Below, piece after piece: positions 13,950-25,607 of a DNA stretch of 64,000 nt. The stretch is from Phialocephala subalpina (lineage: Eukaryota > Ascomycota > Leotiomycetes > Helotiales > Mollisiaceae). The number at the start of each line of letters is the position of its first letter. Position 1 is the stretch's first letter. A program made the translations under genes and the position numbers. The notes beneath the pieces are model-generated. The model made no database searches. It was not told the origin of the DNA and was given only the letters and a program-made list of their open reading frames with translations. Where the stretch lies: NCBI GenBank assembly GCA_900073065.1, contig FJOG01000005.1, positions 806,001-870,000 of the forward strand. The letters run 5' to 3'.

Positions 13950-14032
13950 GTCTCATAAGCTTGCTTGTGAATTGGGTGCAAAACATCCTCTTGATCAAAT
14001 CCAAAGGAGAGAGTTCGAGTCGTAAGTGCCTT
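13950..14032 (+). repeat. tRNA-like/SINE-like fragment, copy 1 (right half only)
   Basis: About 83 bases that match, in inverted orientation and nearly base for base, the segment 14306-14390. The 3' part contains GAGTTCGAGTC, which resembles a Pol III B box. The left half with the A box is missing here. Together with copy 2 it forms a large inverted repeat around about 270 bases of non-coding DNA. Confidence 0.55.
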
Positions 14033-14305
14033 GAACAACATTTGCCCCCCTTTCCAAGCGAGATTTTATAAGGAGATTAATTTCGTCGAGCAACGATCTT
14101 TTTTGATGGTTGAAAAGGTTAGGACAGCAAGAAGATATTAGTTGTTCAAAAAGAAAGTTCAAGGCGACTCGCTAATGGTAGGGCTCGGCCGAACTATCCT
14201 TCCGGCCCAGCCCACCACCAACAAAAATTGTAAAAATCATCAAAAAAGTATCATATGTCCTTGGAGACTATTGTTTATTAGAAATTGAGTATGTTTAATG
14301 TATTT

Positions 14306-14466
14306 AAGGCAACTTACGACTCGAACTCTCGACCTTTGGATTTGATCAAGAGGATGTTTTGCACCCAATTCACAAGCAAGCTTATGAGACCAACGCTCTC
14401 TATTTTAGTCAGTTTTGGTTCTGTATTCTGTTGACAGTAGTCTATACTTACAACCAACTGAGCCAC
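14306..14466 (-). repeat. tRNA-like/SINE-like element, copy 2 with A and B boxes
   Basis: On the minus strand it reads an A-box-like TGGCTCAGTTGG (14454-14465) and, about 125 bases further, a B-box-like GAGTTCGAGTC (14318-14330). The spacing is too long for an ordinary tRNA, and the flanks do not pair as an acceptor stem. A tRNA-derived SINE or a decayed intron-containing tRNA is more likely. The part 14306-14390 is the inverted copy of 13950-14032. Confidence 0.5.
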
Positions 14467-15733
14467 AAAGACTGAAATGTGGGAATTCATGCTTCAAAAA
14501 GATGTAATTTATGTATATACAGGTCACAGCGCCGAAGGGTGGGGTAAACCCCACCACACACACTTTTTTCACTTGCATAAATGCAGCCGGACGAATCAGA
14601 ACGCTGATTTATGACTAAGTGTGTGTGCCTGGCTTGAGTCCATGGGGTGGAAAGTGCTAAAAGTTCAGAGGGACACTGCTTTTGCGGTTTAACAATGTGA
14701 GTATTAACGTAATTGACAGATGCTCTCACCAGGTGCATCATGTGCCTCCTTAAAGTTGAGGCTTTGAACCAAGGTTATAAAGTCGTTCTCAAGCACTTTG
14801 TTTGAAGTTTCCTTGTACACGAATAATTGAGGGACTTCAACATCCTTTATCTTGACTTAAATGGCATTGTCTTACCCCGCCCTTTCAGACATTTTCTCAA
14901 TAGGAAATAATTTCTATGTTCTCAAGAAAACGAGCTTTCTCGGTATCACCTTCTTTTCACACCATGTCAATGTGTCGATGAGTTGATGTCGAGAAAAAAC
15001 TTCGAAGGTGTAAGCGAGCAAGAATTATTCTCACTGTCAGAATCGCTATTGCAGATTTTCAATCAAAATCTAATATAATACGAGGTGCAGAAGTTCTGTC
15101 AAATCATTTGAAGAGACATCTGCCCCTTCATCCCGATTCCTCAGTACGTCGTATTTAGCCACCAAACCCGACGACCCCGTCACAGATCACGATGTACGAA
15201 GCCCGATCATTCCGAGATTCAATGGCGACGGGAAGCTCGGCCCTCCATCACCATAGATGTCGTGGCCTTTGAATAAGGTTGTCCATCTGACCCCTCTTCG
15301 ACTCAGCGTGACATCAACCTCGAAGTCAGAATAATGTCAAAGTCCGGCCCAAACCTTGAATACACATCAGCAACCACTGAGGACTTGGCCGGTTACAGCA
15401 TATCTTGGTCTGATGTCCCCAAACACCATCGATACTAAGCATCGTGAATCCACAACTTTATGTACTGTCTCTGTAAGATCAGCAAATCTTAAGAATCCAG
15501 GAACGGCTTCTAGACCGTGATCCCCAAATCTAGCGGATGTAGTGGAGAAGGCTTCACCTCGACGGCGTCACCAACGGCGGGCCTCACCAAAAACTCAGGC
15601 ACGGAACTGTTGAGGAACTCATTCGATTGGTGTTTCTATTAGAGATGAAACTTGGGGGCAGTTCTAAATATATCTGCATATAACGTTTCATGTGGTCCCA
15701 TCGACGGATAGCGATCTGTCCATGGCCTGTAAC
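14467..15733. other. Intergenic, no supported gene
   Basis: No domain-bearing frame on either strand. The AT-rich stretches and short open frames show no consistent coding character. Confidence 0.45.
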
Positions 15734-16233
15734 ACTCGAAGAATCAGCGCTTGATGAGGTCGCCACTGAAAAAGCTCGTGGTTCCGCGCGTGCTTTTTGC
15801 CGCGTAAGATTTGGGCGTCAGTTCGAGGTTCGTGGCCAATTGACGAGACCGCTGTCGCCCATGCCGGGAGTCGAAAAGTTTCATCCACAAATATCGTGGC
15901 GCAGTGCGCGAGAAGAGAGACAAGGGAAAGTTGATTGGGTGCGGGCGTGGATAAAGATTTCGCATCTCCTTTTTCTCCAGGAAACTCGAAGAATCAGCGC
16001 TTGATGAGGTCGCCACTGAAAAAGCTCGTGGTTCCGCGCGTGCTTTTTGCCGCGTAAGATTTGGGCGTCAGTTCGAGGTTCGTGGCCAATTGACGAGACC
16101 GCTGTCGCCCATGCCGGGAGTCGAAAAGTTTCATCCACAAATATCGTGGCGCAGTGCGCGAGAAGAGAGACAAGGGAAAGTTGATTGGGTGCGGGCGTGG
16201 ATAAAGATTTCGCATCTCCTTTTTCTCCAGGAA
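15734..16233 (+). repeat. Exact 250-bp tandem duplication
   Basis: Two head-to-tail copies, 15734-15983 and 15984-16233, appear identical throughout by eye. They lie about 500 bases upstream of the BAR-domain gene start, in its promoter or 5' UTR region. Perfect identity means the duplication is recent or an assembly artefact. Confidence 0.85.
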
Positions 16234-16735
16234 AAATTGGCAGACCTTCCTCGCCTGTCGTTATCTCCTGCCAACAAGGACACACTCGACCAGGCCAATA
16301 ATTCCAACCCACTCTTTCCTTCTCCGATTTCATAAATTACCTGACTCCGTCCTTGTCCTGCGTCCGATCCGCTCCCACGAGACCATTCGCTCGCACGTCC
16401 AGGATCATATCGTTCTCTCTGCGGCCTTAAATCCCAATAGCATTGGGTCTGACTGTTTCTGATCCGGCGTCTTCCCATTACACTACACAATACAACCCTT
16501 CACTGTCGCTTCCGCCACCTCCGTGTGACATACCTCGAAACCAGAAGCTGCCCTGTTCTTTGGAGAAATCCAAAAAGTTGGTGGCTCGTTGCTCCTCACA
16601 TCACGCAGACAACAATAAATCAACATAACCCCGCCGCCTCATAAGATCGACGCTCCCTGCCATTGCAGTCCATCTGCCACTCCCAACATTTCACGTACAC
16701 AAAGACGTCATCCGATCTGAAACACAGCCGTCAAG

Positions 16736-18265
16736 ATGAATATCAACAAGAAGCTCGACAGAGTCAAGCAATGGGCGGGAGAGAAGATGGGCCAGGAGGC
16801 CAGGACCAATGTGTCTGATGAGTTCAAGGCCTTGGAGATGGAGATGACACTGAGACATGAGGGTACGTTTGCTGCGTTCTGAGATATGATGGATCTCGAT
16901 TGACGATTTTAGGGATGGAGAAATTGCACAAGTCGATGACCACCTACGTCAAGTCCCTATCGAGGCGCGAGGAAGTCGAGGACAGAGAGAAGGTTCTGCC
17001 AGTTGGGTATTTGGGCCAGACGATGATACACCATGGAGAGGACTTTGAGCCAGATTCGGAGTTTGGAAACTGTCTTATCAGTGCGTATACCGGTTGGAAA
17101 TGGCAAGGTCGATACTGATTGGAATCTAGGCATGGGCAGAACGAACGAGAGAATTGCTAGGTCACAAGAGAGCTACGTTGCCAATGCTACAACCGGATGG
17201 CTGGAGTCTTTGGAGCGATCGCTGGCCATGATGAAGGAATACCAGGTACGTTATAATCCCTAGGAGATTCTATACAGGCACTGATTTCTGCAGGCTGCGC
17301 GCAAGAAGCTCGAGAACCGTCGGCTTGCATACGATGCCTCACTCTCGAAGATGCAAAAGGCGAAGAAGGAGGACTTCCGAGTTGAAGAAGAATTGCGCTC
17401 CCAGAAGGCCAAATATGAAGAGTCTAGCGAAGATGTTCTTAGACGCATGCAAGATATCAAGGAAGCCGAAGCAGAGAGCGTTGCAGATCTTGGAGCATTT
17501 CTAGATTCTGAGCTCGAGCACTACGACAGATGCCGCGATGAGCTCCTCCGTCTGAAGAGAGATTGGCCTGCGGGGTAAGCTACTTAACATCATTCGCAGA
17601 ACCTCACTGACATTCCCAGACAAACTTCGTCACCTCAGCGCGACAACCATCGACGTTCCAACCCGCGATCCCGATCTAACACGGCTCACTCATATGCCGA
17701 GAGATACACCTCCTACGATGAGCCTCCACCAATGCCCGAGCCCGAGCCAGTCCGACCTTCTATCCGTTCTACCGGCCGTGTTGCTTCGTCTTCGCGCTTG
17801 GACAGACAAGATGAGTATTCTCAAGCCGAGTCTCCACAAAGACCAACTTACAGCCGCTCATCCACCTTCCAAGGCCCGACGACTATCCATCGCGAGTCTA
17901 CACCAGTCAATGGAATGCGCAAGGCTTCTGTTCCCCAGGACCCCGGCTCGCTCCGAGCACAGCTTCGTCCTGCCAATCGCATCAACACTAACGGCGGCAC
18001 TGATGTCTTTGGCGATCCATCCGACGATTCGACCCTCAACAGCGCCAGCCCTGACCGATCATATGGTGAGAGATCTGTAAGCCCTGCTACTTCTCAAGGA
18101 AGCGTTGCTAGCAGAACTGCCAGCTACACCACTCTGACGAACTCCAACGCGAATGGTAGAAAAGGCCCGCCTCCACCTCCACCAAGCAGAGCGAAGAAGC
18201 CCGCACCACCGCCACCACCTATGAAGAGAGCAGACATCAGTTCAACTAGCCTCAACCGCTACTAG
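16736..18265 (+). CDS. BAR-domain protein with proline-rich tail
   Basis: Five exons: 16736-16862, 16913-17080, 17130-17245, 17294-17574 and 17620-18265, giving 445 residues. Residues 1 to about 280 form a mostly helical BAR-type region: an N-terminal amphipathic stretch (MNINKKLDRVKQWAGEKMGQ) and long charged coiled-coil helices (SLSKMQKAKKEDF to ELEHYDRCRDELLRLKRDW). BAR dimers bind and bend membranes, usually at endocytic or Golgi sites. The C-terminal 165 residues are Ser-rich and disordered, with PPPPPP and PPPPP runs that could bind SH3 or WW domains. It resembles the Gvp36/endophilin-like group of fungal BAR proteins, but I cannot assign a precise orthologue. The start at 16736 gives the expected N-terminal helix. 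The exact 250-bp duplication lies upstream. Confidence 0.85.
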
Positions 18266-20777
18266 AACACCCAAACAGATACCATTTCATTTGTATCAAA
18301 ATCCTTGCAGGATGTTTGCAGATGCGAAAACATAGACGCAAGCGCACATAGCGACATTCGGGATTTCTTCACTTTCTCCAGACGTCGATATCATGGCTTC
18401 TGGGGCCATCACTCCTTTAATGCACATAAAACATTGCTTTCGATCACCTTTTTCTGAGCTTGAAGCTCGCTGTCGGGATATTGCTTGATGGATGGAAACA
18501 CTTATACCCGCACTGGTCGTTTCTGTCCTGTCTTGAACTTGGAATGCATATGCCTTTCGAAGGATGTTAGGATTAGTAAATTGGTTTCCTTCTCTCGATT
18601 GGCGGCATTTGTCATGGCGTTCTTGGGGGTAAAGTCATTTCTGCTGAGCCGGCTGGGACTGTGCCTGCTGTTCTGTGCTGCGCTTGGTGGCTTATCAGGA
18701 TTCAGAAGCATGGATTTGAGCGAAGATTGAGAAGAGAAGATCGAGTATTAACGCTGAGATATCTTCTATGTTATTACATACTGTGCATACCTTGAATTGC
18801 CTTGTTGCAGTGATGTGAAGCTGGCTGGAAAGTGAAGGTGGACATTCGCCGAGTGGCATGCAATCCACTTTTCTATCGTCATTGGCATCTTGAAATTGTT
18901 CCAACTTCCTGAGTACGTTCTCACTGCATTCCCCGGGAAGAAGAGACGCACAGTGCACCTCTACCTTTCCTAGAGGTCATGCCAGGCTGGTAGCGAGCAA
19001 GCAAGCCAGAAGGTGAATGCCATTAGCCAGGTTCACGAACGTGACTCTCAATTCGCCAACTCCGTCCTCGTTCTCCGAGGGTACATAAAGCTCCGATTAG
19101 TCTCGCATGGCACTGAAATGATCCAAACATCGCTTCTGGTCTCCAGAGAATCGCCCTAAACATCCATACTTCATCATCAAACTCGAACCCTAGAAGTGCT
19201 CTGGACTGCTAATTTCTTGCCGATACCTTAGGCTGTGGTTGGATAAGACAGTACCGGTGTTGGGAATGCAATGTTTTTGCTTTCGTCCTTGTTCAAGTAT
19301 TTCTGCTGTCCATAGGTCTTCTAGCTGCCAACTTTCTCTTAGGTCTTTCCTGAAAAATGGACATATTTTGTCGTTGAGTTCCCAACTCTCAATAACTTCC
19401 TTCCAATGACAACGCTGCGTGCCATAGAAGACTACAAGACTACACCGCAGATTCTACCAAGTAAAATCCCAAACACCATGCGTTATTGAAGTATACTGAA
19501 TTTTGGGTATTGAACAGAAAAGTTAAAGTCACTGCTTTATACCTCGTCTCGCGTACTCAAACCCCCCCAATACCTCAAAGTACTAGAACCCAGGAGACAT
19601 TCACCAGGACTCGGAACCTTGAGCTTAATCAACCTAAGAATCAACTCGAATAACCCCCTCGAGCTGCTCTTTCATGCAATGACTTCATGATAGAGAAGGT
19701 GAATATCACTCAAACGCAGTGGCATTACGCAATTTACATTTACGCACACCCTTTTGAAGGAAGGCGCGCCTTATGTGAATATTAGGAATGCGACTGCTTC
19801 GAGGTTTAAATCGTGCACCTCTCACGAAGAAGTTCTCTACCCCACTTTCCTGCTCGCACGTCCGCCCCCAGAAGATTGACTGTTGCAACGAGCAAGCTGT
19901 CGTTGGACTGTGTGTGCTGCTTGCATCTATGACCATTCTTTGACGATTTTGCACCAGAATTACTTCCTCTTCGTTCCGATTTGCGGGCTTTAAATCTTTC
20001 GTCTGATCAGACAGCTTTGTTGTCAAAACTAGCGCCGCTGCGAAGCGTCTTGAGACGGACTGGGGAACTGAGATGAGTCTTTCAGGATGCTGTAGGTTGA
20101 CAGCAGCAGTATGATATATACTTGGAATTAACACACGATAGGTTATGCTTGAAAGTATTCACAAAAAATGCTGGCAACCTAGTAGAGAATTGTAGGCAGG
20201 ATAAGCTCCCACCATTTTTCATCGTCGTCCTCTTTTTTCGGCGAATGGAAGGACGGGGATATGTGGCTCATGTTCTCTATATGTTAGTGGCCTTTAAATA
20301 GGTGTTTTGACCAAGGGTTTTTGCATCTAGATGACAATCAAGTCTTGGGGGACTATGATTGTGTATTTTTGTGATAGCAATTCGTGTTCTGTTATATGCA
20401 AAGTAGATTCTAAATGAGCTAAGTCATGAAGCTAGATCTTGTAACCTCATGGTTTCCATGGACCGTGTCAGACATTCCAAAGCCATGCTGCCAGAGATGA
20501 TTGTCTCTCGCTCAACCAAGTCTTCTGGTCTTAATAATGCCTGGCTTGGGCCGGAAGAGTATACTCAACTTCTCATTGTTATTCACAAAATTCAATCACA
20601 TACACTGAAACCAATCATAAACATCACCCAAGGTCTCGGGGTGCATGAATATTCAACACCTGTACTCCTCCTTCAAATATTCTCACTCATGCTCCGACTT
20701 TGATTTACTGCCACTGTCACTTTTCTTCCCCTTCAACCAAACCATCCCCATCGCATTTCAACAACACCACCTACAAA
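18266..20777. other. Long intergenic region, no supported gene
   Basis: About 2.5 kb holding the 3' UTR of the BAR gene and spacer. Open frames of up to 142 codons (for example 19706-20134, minus strand) have irregular composition and no recognisable motif. Confidence 0.45.
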
Positions 20778-21312
20778 ATGTGCCACATCCACCTCTCCTC
20801 CTACACATCCTGCACCCACCAACGCATCTCCCTCTTCATGTGTCCCCACCACCCCACCACCCCACCACCCCTCCGCCTTCCAAACCTCCATCCGTCGTTC
20901 CGAGCAATTCGCCCAATACCACCGCTACACCTCAGTCGAAGCACTCAATGAGGTAACGGGCTCAGCATTAGATACCCTTCAAAAATGTACGTGGTACGAC
21001 AAGAGAATGCTTGAGTGTGCGCTGAGAGGTACATGTGCGGTAGATAGGGGGATTTGTAGTGGACTGGCGAACTGGATGACGGTTAGGGGGTTTGATAAGT
21101 ATGGGATGAGGTCGAAAAGTTGTTTGATGGCGGGATTAGGGATTTTGGGGAGTGGGATGGGGATTGGGAGATTTGAAGTCATAAGAATCTCAGAGGTTGT
21201 ATTCTGTCGCCAGCGAGCTCTTGATGTTTCTCGATGGACTGGAAATGAAGGACTCATCGCTACGTACTCTTGCTTCTGGAGATTTCCATTAAGGTCTGAT
21301 TTCCCAAGCTAA
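20778..21312 (+). pseudogene. Small Cys-containing protein gene with frame broken in an 8-bp repeat
   Basis: The ATG at 20778 opens MCHIHLSSYTSCTHQRISLF, then a short GC-rich repeat (CCCCACCA three times, 20844-20867). Downstream, coding character continues in another frame: RRSEQFAQYHRYTSVEALNE, then DTLQKCTWYDKRMLECALRG and CAVDRGICSGLANWMTVRG, with a stop at 21310-21312. No GT-AG intron of the right phase joins the two parts. One 8-bp unit more, or two fewer, would restore one frame. No family is recognised; the Cys spacing recalls small fungal proteins starting MC. It may be a repeat-length polymorphism rather than a dead gene. Confidence 0.5.
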
Positions 21313-22269
21313 AGCTATTCCCAAATGCACAGCCAGTGTGGTTGGAGACGATCCCGTCAGATGCACAAGGGACTAGCGGCAACAGCTGCTTCGGATTCTA
21401 TCGAAGCCGCATGGTGTCTGCGTTAGACTCCATGTGAGAAAGTTCTTATGTTCGTGTTTGTCCACCATACTTCAATCTCATTCACCAAAGTGTATGACTC
21501 AACTTACTCAACGCTCTCGTAAACCACCCGGAACATCGAAGTATAAAAGAAACCTCCCCACAACTTCCTTCCCCAACAGCGAAGCGTGCAAAGGGGGCCG
21601 TCGCATACCGCGAGGACCGAGGATCTGCGATATCGGTGAAGGTATCTTCTGTTCCATCATGAGGCTAAGGATTTGGGCAGTAAACATGAACTCAAAGTTC
21701 CCTCGGTTCGAGATTGTTCTGCCAAACAAGAAGGTTGAGGAGGAGTTCTTATCAATATTTCTTTTCGCTATCAACTTGTGAGATAGGAGGTGGGATGGAG
21801 ATGACAACAGACGGTGATTCTTGCCAGCCATTTTAAATAATTGAGATGGAAAATAGTTCTGTGGATTGAACCAATGTCTGCTTTCCTAGACTAAGCTGGC
21901 GGCTGTTCACTTCTCGACTTTTCGACATTGGTTTCATGAAAGCCACTCAGCCAAACCCAGATTGTCTGCTCTATTTCCAGGCGTCTACCCATTCAAATCC
22001 AAAAAGAACTCAAGCACCCGCTCCATACATTCCTCGTGAAAGACACGCGGTCGGGGCCGTGAGCATCGTCTTGGCGTGCGCCAAGGCTCGTTTACCCCCT
22101 TTACCCCTCTTCACCTGAAGCGAGGCCCTCCTCATTCTCGATCACTATCGTGTTTGCTCCTCTTATTAACGTCCCAGCGTCAATATAACATTCTCTTTCA
22201 GCTATATATTGCTCTAAATAACATCATCCGATTACAACTCGCCATTCCCGTTCCGGAGGCATCCTCATG
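21313..22269. other. Intergenic, no supported gene
   Basis: Spacer and the probable 3' UTR of the minus-strand transporter gene. The open frames (for example 21434-21781) have no motif. Confidence 0.45.
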
Positions 22270-23723
22270 CTATCGCTTCCCCCGTCCACCAAGCTCAACA
22301 AAACTATACCACGCAGCACCCACAAGCGTGACCGCCATCCCAACACCATTGAGAAGACTCACTTCCACACCAAAGACCATGATTCCTAACAAAATGGTGA
22401 GACACTGTTTTACATTTCCACAAACCGTCATTGTCAAAGCTCCAGTATTCTTGTTTGTCGAGAAACTCGAGATGTTGAGCACGAATGCCAACAATCCGTT
22501 CCCGAGGAGAGCGAGAAGCAGTTGGGAAGAGGGGAGTGGGAGTGTGGTGAAGTACGAGGATGGGTTGGTGGTGTTGATGTTGGGAAGTGAGGAAAGGCGG
22601 ATGGCGGACGAGGTAAGACAGTCGGAAAAGGAAGACAGTTCGCCGGAGATGTGGGAGTAGGCGAGGGCTTGAATGAATGCTAGTGGCGACATTCGGAAGA
22701 GGATTTCGAGGGGTGAGAGGGCGAGGGGGCCGGTCATTATGCGGTTTGTTATTACGGTCTATTTCCACCATCAGCTACACTTCACTTCAAGGTATGGAAA
22801 GGAGTCGAAGAGAAAGAAATGACAGGAAGATAGACCTTGACAGCGGCAAGAATAACCCCCAATAATGTTAAAATGAAGCCGATGGTCGTGAAGTAGTAAT
22901 CCCCATAAGTAGCAAGTCCAACACCAAGCACAATCGGAATGAGTGAGAGGTACACTTTCATCGAGTAGCTCCTCTTGAACCTCACTCGATAGATGAGGAT
23001 CGTGAAGATTGGTGTCGTGGATCGCATGATTTGGTGGAATGGCATTGATACCATTGCCCTTATTTCTCATTAGCAAAAGTGTCCAAATCGGGAAGAGGCA
23101 GAGGGGTCTTACAAAGAAACATTCGAAATAGCAATATTGATCGTAAATAAGAACGAGAACAAAACCAACGTAACATGCTCCCTCGAACTCAGTTTACTCA
23201 AGCTGAAATCTCCGCGAAGGAGGAGGACGTAACATCCTATGCTTGCTGAGCCGGTGTGGAGGGCTGTGAGGAACCATGGGTAGGCGAACTTTTGAAGGTT
23301 ATTAGCCATCAACCCCTCACTCCCCTCTCATCTCACCTCGCATCATCATGCGAAAAAGAGAAGTAGAAGAGAGAGACTTACATGTCCCAGTACCGCCTTG
23401 TTATAAATCGTCAATCCAACATTGCACAGAAAATAAACACTCAAATACGCAAATTTCGTCGTCGCAGGAACAATGTACTCTGAATCGATCCTCGGACTCA
23501 GCAAAGGTGATCCTGAACCTTTCGCCTTTTCTCCGACGTTGAGGACATGTTGGTGTTGTGCTTCGATGTCGAGCTTCTCTTTTCTCGTTTGAGTTTGCTG
23601 CATCGCGGTGCTGGTCTTGCAAACGGAGTGGTGAGATTTGAACATCAAAGCCTCCTCAATGTCCGAAGCGCTAGTGGAGATGATGAGAGGAAAATCAAAC
23701 GGAAGTTGAGTAGTGCGGAACAT
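22270..23723 (-). CDS. Triose-phosphate/nucleotide-sugar transporter family protein (drug/metabolite transporter superfamily)
   Basis: Four exons on the minus strand: 23382-23723, 23113-23288, 22836-23058 and 22270-22758, giving 409 residues if the first ATG is used; ATGs 26 and 41 codons later are alternatives. After a hydrophilic N-terminus come about ten membrane segments. Family marks are FAYLSVYFLCNVGLTIYNKA, FAYPWFLTALHTGSASIG, FTINIAISNVSLAMVSMPFH and QIMRSTTPIFTILIYRV. The last exon carries ALLGNGLLAFVLNISSF and the tail GMAVTLVGAAWYSFVEL. These are typical of the TPT domain, found in Golgi or ER nucleotide-sugar transporters and in plastid-type transporters; in fungi a secretory-pathway antiporter is most likely. 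The donor of intron 3 (GTCTAT) is unusual. Substrate cannot be read from sequence. Confidence 0.85.
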
Positions 23724-24192
23724 ACGGAAATGGCAGGAACAACGATCCTCAATCAGATTGTGCAGTCATCATCAACGCATCGTGCCGTTGCGTCTGATCC
23801 AGCAATCTATCTAATCTAGATTGATGAGTGCGTTTGCGGGTGTTGTTTGAAAGAGAAGGAAGAACCGACTTCTCATAAGATTTTCCTTGGCACACGTGGG
23901 GTACCCGGTCGGTGTGCCTGCCAGTTTGGGTCTAAGGTTAAGGGGAAATAATTGGGCTGGCTGCATGTGAACACGGAGAGGGAAGCGCTATTGCATTTGG
24001 TCCCTGGGAGATAATGTACGGGGGTACAGGGGTCCCGGCAGTGAGATCCGGAGTCGTTCTCGGAGGTCCAGTAGGTAGTGGCACATGGCACTGCGGACTG
24101 TGGATTTGTTACAAGATGTTTGGCGGAGTAGTGGTACAGAGCATTCATGAATCATTATGTATGTACCCTAATTTGGTTGTATGGTACGAGAA
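23724..24192. other. Intergenic, no supported gene
   Basis: Lies between the 5' end of the transporter gene and the 3' end of the GT34 gene, both minus strand. It likely holds the transporter promoter. Confidence 0.5.
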
Positions 24193-25607
24193 TTACGACG
24201 TTGGATACAGGTCTGGGAATCCTCCTTCCCCGGCTGACTGTGTAGCCACCTTGACAGGACCGCTTTGCGTGACTGTCACGACTTCTATGGCAACATTAGG
24301 AGCCGCATCCGTTGATGCAGGACTGACATGCATCGTCGGATCTACCACTGGAGGGCGGTTCTTCCCTGGGATGTTGATTGAGGGTTTCGGCTTTTTCGCA
24401 GTTTTCTCGGCCTTCTCTTTCTCATGCTTTCTTCCCATCTCAATCCTACTCGCCGTGATATTCCAGAAGAACTCCGCCTCACTCTTCAACTCCTCCTGTC
24501 TGGTAACATTGCTCCATGCCGGGAGATATTGTTCCGCTCTCTCCAACCAAGGTTCCATCCAGCTATCCCTCACGTTTGCCGTGCCCGCAAAATGCACAAG
24601 CATATCTCCCCGCATGACTTTCCATGGTTGTACAATCCGGCCATTCCCATCTGGGTAGATCTCTTTTGTGCCGTTGTCGAGGAGCTTACCAGTCATGTTG
24701 TGATTGAAGATCCAGTCCCAGTTTTTGGAGAATGCGTTGTTAATGGGTAGAGAGTTGAACCAGCGCATTGGCACATCTGCCCAGTTCTCTGTTCCTCCTA
24801 GATGTCCGCCTTGGACTAGGAATGAATCTTGTGATTGGAGGAGCCATTGAAAGGCGCTTTGGTCTCGGAAGCGGTCTTTTTTCAGCTTGTCGGCTTTGTA
24901 GAGGGGGTATGCCAGGACGGCGGAGAGTATAGAGACAGACCAGGGGTGTACTCGCAGCCCAAAAGCCCCAGAGTTGAGCCCATCCCAATTGCTAGCCATG
25001 AGAAGATGTATGTTGGCGACTTCGGGGATGTGGGAAGGAGGGAGGAATATTTCGAGAGGCGTGTGTGGGTTCATGACAACAGTGTCTGCGTCAAACCAAC
25101 TATACTATGGTTAGCAGAAGCACTGCACTGAAATATGATCCGACATTTTCAAACGTACAATATCCAATCCAGCCTCTCAGATTCTGGTTTCGTCAACTCC
25201 GCGACGATAATGGACATGAGATAGGCAGGCTTGCTCCAAGCACCTCTCGGTCTTCCCTGGTTGTCATTCTCAGACAAATCCCCAACCAGCTCGCCCGTCG
25301 CTATAAAATGTTGATATCCATGGATCTCGTTCTGCACTTCGTGAGTCCGCAAGGCTCTGTGGATGATCGTCGAGTTGAGGGTGTTCGCGGCGACAGTAAC
25401 CTTTGCAATTCGTGCCCGTCTCGAATGTACGTGAAGCTCCTCTTGGGAACGATCGAGAGAGACTGGTCCGGGAATCAAAACCACGATGTCAGTATGATAT
25501 GCCAGCCATAGATAACAGAAGCAAGCCAGTAAACCAGTGACGATGATCGGGCGAACGAGCCGACGATGGAGCATCACGAATGTCCCTCGGTCATGCTTGG
25601 CGGACAT
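24193..25607 (-). CDS. Glycosyltransferase family 34 (galactosyl/mannosyltransferase, Gma12/Mnn10 type)
   Basis: Two exons on the minus strand, 25159-25607 and 24193-25099, giving 451 residues. The N-terminus is a type II membrane anchor: basic MLHRRLVR, then a hydrophobic stretch about residues 18-38. The catalytic domain has KPAYLMSIIVAEL and, made across the intron, DWIFWFDADTVVMNP, in which the DxD motif binds the metal-nucleotide sugar. Further family marks are LLMASNWDGLNSGAFGLRVH, DQSAFQWLL and MLVHFAGTANVR. Such enzymes act in the Golgi on N- or O-linked glycans. The tail of about 60 residues is Lys/Pro-rich and variable. The intron acceptor was chosen to keep the Trp-Phe-Asp-Ala-Asp motif. 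Donor sugar (galactose or mannose) cannot be decided. Confidence 0.9.

Noticed and set aside
14306..14466. An ordinary tRNA gene on the minus strand
   Set aside because: A and B boxes are about 125 bases apart and the ends do not pair as an acceptor stem, so I call it tRNA-like only.
19706..20134. Minus-strand open frame of 142 codons
   Set aside because: No motif, no sensible composition, and no supporting splice signals.
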